From Fragum whitleyi (taxonomy: Eukaryota; Mollusca; Bivalvia; Cardiida; Cardiidae), in NCBI GenBank assembly GCA_948146395.1, contig OX411547.1, forward strand, positions 54,675,566 to 54,739,565: DNA of 64,000 nucleotides, written 5' to 3'. Under the pieces are notes generated by a model. That model did not search any database and was not told the origin of the DNA. It saw nothing but the letters and a program-made list of their open reading frames with translations. Below are positions 58,480 through 64,000 of the stretch, piece by piece. The translations under genes were made by a program, and so were the position numbers. The stretch's first letter is position 1. Each line of letters starts with the position of its first letter.

Positions 58480-60190
58480 TGAAATAAATGGAAATATATG
58501 GTTCGCTTCTTTTCACATCTCTCGATATTTTTTCGATCAAAAACAAATTTGTAAGTAGGATTATCTGGTTAATTCAAATTGTACACAGTATTACAAAAGG
58601 GGTTTATTATGACGATGGATTAACGAAGGGTCTTTTGCTTCTGCATATAGAATATAAACTGGGAACATTTTACAGAAACCCAACGCTCGGTCGAGCAGAA
58701 CCGTTATCAATACAGCAATACTTTTGTTTTAAAGAGCGCCCTTTAAAGAATCAATCATAACCTTCAGCTCCAGTCCGTATAAGATACAACGCGTAAAAAA
58801 TAGCTCTTTTTTTGAAATTAAGAAAACGTTTAGATCGAAGATGAGTACTCAGAATTTAAATCATTTTACCAGCTTCAATAAGTACTTCGCCAAACTTTTA
58901 TTCTGATTTAGGATGTATTTTCCTACATTGACGGGATACATGCAAATTGTTTTATGTCTTAGACATTTTGAAGCTTTTATCATTCGACCATTTTAAATGT
59001 GTTAAAAACTTTTTACAACTGCCTCTCAATTGTAGGCATAAGTATCGAAAAGTAATAGTTAGAAACGTTTCAAAGGAAATTCTTCCTTTCTATACTATAA
59101 ACGTGTCGATAATTACCTGGGTAACAACTATTTACTGTTTTGTCTCAGGCACGTTCTTTTAACTGACTTTCTTCAAATCGACGCGATGAAATGGACAAAG
59201 TGACCTCGAAAATCCAATTCACAGAGGTCTTTCATAATGCCTTACTTTCAAGTGGTGTCAAAAGCTCTTTCGAGATCGGAAATAATATTTCTTTTTAAAG
59301 CCTTCTCGAACAAAAGACTCGAATTGGTCAAGATGATCCAAGAGTGCTTCTCTATTTACTTTGAAAATCTTTGGGTCTGACGTTAAAAGGTGGTTCTTTT
59401 CAAGAAATCAGACAATGCGATCAATAACTATTCATTCCAAATGCAAATGTAACTAGTTAAGAGAATAAGTCGATAATTTGAAGGATAAGTAGAGTCTTTA
59501 CCTAATTAAGCTTGATCATATCGATAGCTTCCTGGGAAGATGTTGGAATGCTTCCCGTTCTCCAAACCCGCTTGTACATTTTAAGTAAGCAATGAAAAGC
59601 AGATTTTTCTTTTTTTTCTTCTTGAAATCTTTAGACTTTAGGAGATTGATCAGAAGATCTCTTAGCATAAGTATCTGCCAAGACGTTGGTAATGTAATTT
59701 CTGGAGGAATTTGTATAATCGCCATCTGTTTCCAGGTGAAAACCCTGATATACGTTTTCGCCCCATCGGTTTTACCTTTAATGTACCAATACTTTAAACG
59801 TTTGATCTAGATTTTAATCAAGAACATACGGTGTCCAAACTTTGTTTAATTTATTTCGAATTGCTCAAGCACTCGTTATTGTAAACTTAATAAGGTTTTC
59901 TTTTGTAGGTCTTAAACCGGAAGCTTTGAGAGCATACTTTCATCAGCTTTGCCATTGATTCTTTATCTTTTTTTTAATCGAGCGAGATTTGTTGAATGGC
60001 TTTTTCTGCAACAGAAACTTTACAATTATTTAAAGCTTCAGAATTTATCGACCCCTCGCAATTACTCAAAGATAATTCGTCATTGCCTTATGGAGTTTCC
60101 AACGCGTAGAGAGATCATAGACGCATTGTCCAAACTTAAAAGACCTAAGCGAAAAACGGTCACTACCATGAAGGTCAGAATGATTTAAAA
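58480..60190 (-). mobile_element. Decayed Jockey-like LINE (RT and post-RT region)
   Basis: Minus strand, with many shifts and stops: 'GSIPTSSQEA' (about 59560), 'PSNYRLIL' (about 59490), 'DLERAFDT' (59260-59280, RT catalytic box), 'GIMKDLCELDFRGHF' (about 59210-59240), and further down 'ALGFCKMFPVYILYAEAKDP' (58640-58700). The order matches Jockey-type ORF2. Confidence 0.65.
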
Positions 60191-61279
60191 AATATTTGGT
60201 CTTCAAATAGTAAAATCTAGTAATAAATAAGTGCCGGTTTCAGGATGAAGATGCATTTGAAAATCAAATTCAATAAAACGGAATCGTGCCTGGTTTCATG
60301 TCGAGGGATCAGTGCAAGTAAGGGACTTTATAATCATAGGAACTACAAATAGTGTTGCACTGACCCTTTGATGTCCCCAACAATACGACATTTCAAGTCT
60401 GTATGGGAAAATCCGCATAAAAAACGATGAGAACCAAAGTCTCCGATAAGATTACAATGTAAAGGTAATTTTGCAACTAATTTTACCGAATCTACAGTGA
60501 AATTGGAGGCATTATGTATAAAAGAAAAGAATTTGATTCTTTTATTTTGGTAGAGACAAAGAAGTGTTTAAAATAACATCACGGTGGGAAATATTAGAAT
60601 AAACAATAATTTCATCATAATCAGACACTTCTCATATTCTGCATATTTAGTCATATAAAAAGAGTCATGTTTCGAAGAAAACTTAGCTGTAAACGTTTAT
60701 TAAAAAAACAGTTGAAGTATTGTTGTTGCTGTCTTTAGGTTTATTTTGTTTGTTTTTTCGAAGCTAGAAGATTTTTTTCTTAATATTGTTAACCATTTTA
60801 AAGTAAATAATATTAAACCTCTTATTTAACGTAGCGAGTGCTAATCTCCACTAGATAGGGTTATGTTTAAGCTCACCTGAGCCAGGAGTGTTGAATTTCC
60901 GTGTACGACTTATCCGGCACGGACATTTCCTCTTGCGAGCAAGTACATTTTTCTAGGTCACTTGTCCGTGGACAAGTAAGGACCAGAGTAACTATAAAAA
61001 CAGTACTTAATATGTTTAGGAGAAAAGTAATCTCATTATTTGTTTTAGTGGGGAAAAAACGTTGTCTTTAATGAAGAAAATACTGGGTTACAGGATTTTT
61101 CATTAAAAGTCAAAGTTTATCTCAATCTTATACCAGTTCATATTTGTGGGCAAGTTTATTTTATTCATGAACATGTAGGAAGTTGAATTTTACTTGTCAA
61201 TGGACACGTAGAGAGAAGTCGTTTTTTCACGTCGCTTCCTGATCAGGGAAATTCGATGATTTCGACAAAAAACTGTCAC
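60191..61279. other. Stretch with no clear feature
   Basis: Isolated 'GCTCACCTGAGCC' near 60870; nothing else recognised. Confidence 0.4.
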
Positions 61280-61497
61280 CATCTGATTACACCCTTTGAC
61301 GGATTTTTGTTCTCAAGTGTGTAAACTTTTACTTTTTGGTTGAAGAAACTTGGTTTTTTTTACTAAACTTTAAGAGTGTCCTTTTTTTGTCTATTTCCGG
61401 CCATAGGAGATTTTGGGAATGTCTAAAAAATTGGGTTCGAATGCCCCCCGCCCGTTACAAAAATTCTGTTGATTTAATACAGACACGTTTCTGCGTT
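61280..61497 (+). repeat. Direct duplication, copy 1
   Basis: 'GATTACACCCTTTGACGGAT' to 'GTTGATTTAATACAGACAC'. Copy 2 is at 62522-62733 in the same orientation, with about 90 percent agreement by eye. Confidence 0.75.
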
Positions 61498-61500
61498 AAA

Positions 61501-61937
61501 GTTAACAACATCGTGAAATTGACAAGGTGAATGCTTTTGGAATGATTTGTGAATGAACTTGAATGAGTGTGTGGAGCGAGTTTTGAATGAATTTAATGGG
61601 AGGTAATCCTACATCGAAAATTTTGTTCAGGATGAACAAAATTTGCGATATTGATTACCTCCCTTTAATAAAAAATGCATACAAATTCTTTAGATAGCTT
61701 AACATTTCTTCAAAAACCTAATAGACGCTTACAATTTGAATTATGTCAGTGAAATCGCGATTCTTCTCTATCCAAATTTATTTTGAATGACGTCTTTGAT
61801 TCTATATTTTCCAATTGGTTTGAGCGTTTTTGAATGGTTTGAGTGAATGTTTTGAATGAATGAATGGAGAGCTGAATGAGCGATTTAGAATGGTTTTGAT
61901 TGGGTTGGATGTTATTTTCAGGATGTGACTGATTGTA
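61501..61937 (+). mobile_element. Family C MITE C23, full length
   Basis: GTTAACAACATCGTGAAATT to 'TTTCAGGATGTGACTGATTG' TA, palindrome 61596-61665 nearly perfect, all subterminal blocks present. It directly follows duplication copy 1. Confidence 0.85.
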
Positions 61938-62521
61938 AATTGCCTTGGACACAGTTTTGTCATAGTTAATTTGTATACATGGAGTTCGAACATAATACTG
62001 TGAATTTGTTAATTTGTTTCCGAGCCCCTATGCTACAAAGTCTTTAGTTGATAACTAAGTTGAAAGGTTAGATTGCGAAACCATATTGTCAATTTTAACC
62101 ACATTTATAAGAAAGTTCCAATCAACAAAGAACTTCAATGATTTTCTCAGTTGAGTACCGCAAGACCAACGGTCAATTTGTTCTGATTATATGCGAGGCT
62201 TCAGTTGACGGACTGCGTTGCTTATAGAAATAACATTTCAAATATGTTTGCCCCAATGTGCTTTGACAACAGACACGTTATCTTCAGGTAATGTAGGAGT
62301 GATATTTCCAGAAGATAGAGCTTTTTTTCTTTAACAAGAACTTGGAGATCGATATTTGTGCGCGTAAAGCTTGATTCATATTATGCTTTGCCTGAGAAAA
62401 TAGTTCCAATATAATTTAAAAAGGGGTACTCTTAAATGTAAGTGTTGGTCTTTAAATCATTGCGATAAGGCGATCTTTTATCTTAGAATATAAATATAAA
62501 TGACATTTGAATAAAGCTCTG

Positions 62522-62733
62522 CACCAGATTACACCCTTTGACGCATTTTTGTTCTCAAGTGTGTAAACTTTTACTTTTTGGTTGAAGACCCCCCCCCCCT
62601 TTTTTTTTACTATATTTTAAGCGTGTTCTTTTTTGTGTATTTCCGACCATAGGAGATTTTGAGAATGTCTAAAAAATTTGGTTCGAATGCTCGCCGTCCG
62701 TTACAAAATTCTGTTGATTAAATACAGACACAA
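62522..62733 (+). repeat. Direct duplication, copy 2
   Basis: Same sequence as 61280-61497 with a C-run (62588-62597) replacing 'AAACTTGG', and no MITE after it. Confidence 0.75.
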
Positions 62734-62739
62734 TGCATT

Positions 62740-64000
62740 AATAGCTAGAGACAATCCTCTCTGTATAGTGAGCATAAATATTTGAGTCTAACCAACAGTG
62801 GATCTCGTGCCTGTATGAAACAAATAGAATGTTTTAAGGTCCCTTTTACAGTAATGCGGAAAAAAGCACCCATATTATGTATAAAGTCAGGTAATTTGGA
62901 ACATTCTTTGAAAAATATTGAAATCTGACCTTCAATGTAGAAGTCTTGGTTCGCACGGCTTTTGACACTTTCGCATCTATTTCCGGAACGAAGCAAGATA
63001 AAACGAAACCCTACAACAAGCGCAAGATGAGGTGACTTAAAACATTCTGTTAAAATTACATCCAAATCAAACCCTATGTGTAGGCGGAGTTGCTTTCAAA
63101 AGATATTTGTACACCTAGACAGTAATCAAGATTTTTAACTGAGTGTCTTTTCCAGGACGCGGAAAAAATCACAGAACGATCTTACTAAGGTCAGCTGACT
63201 CGGAATATTCTGTAGAATGTTTTTTGTTGTTTTTTTTTAATGAAATCCGACCACTTGAAGGTGCGTTTACATGATTGTGGGTTTAGAAATCCCCTTTTCC
63301 TGTGATACAGACAGATAAATCACAAAACCACGACAAATTATGTAAGGTCAGTTGACTAGGAACATTATTCTGTGAATGCTTTGCTCTCAGTGTTATATAC
63401 TCAGATAATTTAAAACGCGAAGAATTTTATCATGGAAATTTGATATTTCTTGTGCACCGAATATCTCGATGATGAATATATTAAATTACAAACAGGTTTT
63501 CTGTATTATGTGATAAAATTTAGTCCATGTTCTTATTTTTGTTTTCGGGCTTATCATGTTAATACTGATTTTTACTTTTCTCAGTTTTTCAGATTTTTAT
63601 TTGAAAATAATATTAAAATGAAAAGTTAATCTCAAGTGCGGTGTTTGAAATTGGATAAAACGTGTTTTAGTTTTCCTCTTCCCACGGGAAAGTGGGTTTA
63701 TCGCACGCGGAATGGCATCCATTGGCATTCTTTGACTTGAACGCTTTTTGACGTTTTATACTTGATAGGCTTATATCTTAAATTCTGAACGATAATGCTA
63801 ATACTGCTTAACCTTTCATCCATTACGTCAAAGATTGTGAAAGATAAACAGCGATTGATAAATTTGTACATGGTGACTTAGGATACGAAGAGGATAAGGA
63901 AAATTTCTAAAACGCTCCCAATTAATGAACCATGGTCGTAAATTGCATCGTCATTGCCTAAAAAGATGAAAGGTTTACTACTTCAATATTTAAAAAGAAT
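62740..64000. other. Stretch with weak internal duplication only
   Basis: 63165-63245 and 63315-63385 share 'AAGGTCAGYTGACT.GGAA' and 'ATTCTGT.GAATG'. An ORF-like stretch on the minus strand at 62745-63065 has no recognisable family. Confidence 0.4.

Noticed and set aside
58488..58760. 90-codon plus-strand open frame
   Set aside because: It is the antisense shadow of the decayed Jockey-like LINE on the minus strand.
63157..63189. Possible last exon after 'TTTTCCAG' (DAEKITERSY, stop)
   Set aside because: The stretch belongs to a weak local duplication, and the peptide does not look like a ZP C-terminus.

Overview
The window looks like AT-rich invertebrate nuclear DNA, most likely from a bivalve mollusc. 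The reasons are the long tandem intronic repeats of the type common in bivalve genomes (156-bp and ~165-bp arrays, 'GCTCACCTGA' and 'AAGGTCA' repeats), tRNA-derived SINEs ending in a 'GCGACGTAAAACCCC'-type tail, several decayed LINEs, a Penelope-like remnant, and very many short non-autonomous DNA transposons. The organism is inferred from repeat style, not from a marker gene.

One host gene is visible. Nine small coding exons on the + strand (3419-3491, 8918-8985, 14697-14822, 19606-19678, 23534-23588, 30781-30908, 38814-38892, 45587-45708, 55303-55373) join in frame, with compatible phases and GT/AG boundaries, into a 265-residue open N-terminal part of a secreted protein. It has a signal peptide, then four cysteines spaced like a ZP-N domain, then a ZP-C-like part with the 'DGCP' turn and the 'C..C' end. 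I call it a zona-pellucida-domain protein. Its 3' end (usually a cleavage site and membrane anchor) is not seen in the last 8.6 kb.

The introns hold almost everything else. Family C is a ~430-bp TA-flanked MITE with a conserved central palindrome; about two dozen copies lie at 0.65-62 kb. Families A and B (~430 and ~400 bp) end in long hairpins and a shared CTCTAT terminus. Family E (~0.9 kb) has 'TAGTCCGTTTGACTT' ends. Smaller MITEs include D (19.7 kb), G (38.6 and 52.9 kb), and others at 24.0, 55.8 and 56.2 kb. Larger elements are a Penelope-like fragment (4.2-5.2 kb), an L1-like LINE cut by two nested insertions (10-14 kb), a Tc1/mariner transposon with a broken transposase inserted in a C copy (25.2-27.2 kb), remnants of a large virus-like DNA transposon (40.3-42.6 kb), a LINE inserted in an E copy (47.5-50.9 kb), and a decayed Jockey-like LINE (58.5-60.2 kb).

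The most striking pattern is where the MITEs sit relative to the exons. Four of the eight recognised acceptors (exons 2, 5, 6, 8) lie 4-15 nt downstream of the CTCTAT 3' terminus of an A or B element, all in the same orientation. Three of the nine donors (exons 1, 7, 8) have a C element starting at the TA of GTRAGTA, at the same base each time. Intron 7 has both. This suggests mobile elements that supply, invade or shape intron edges, and it is the part most worth testing.
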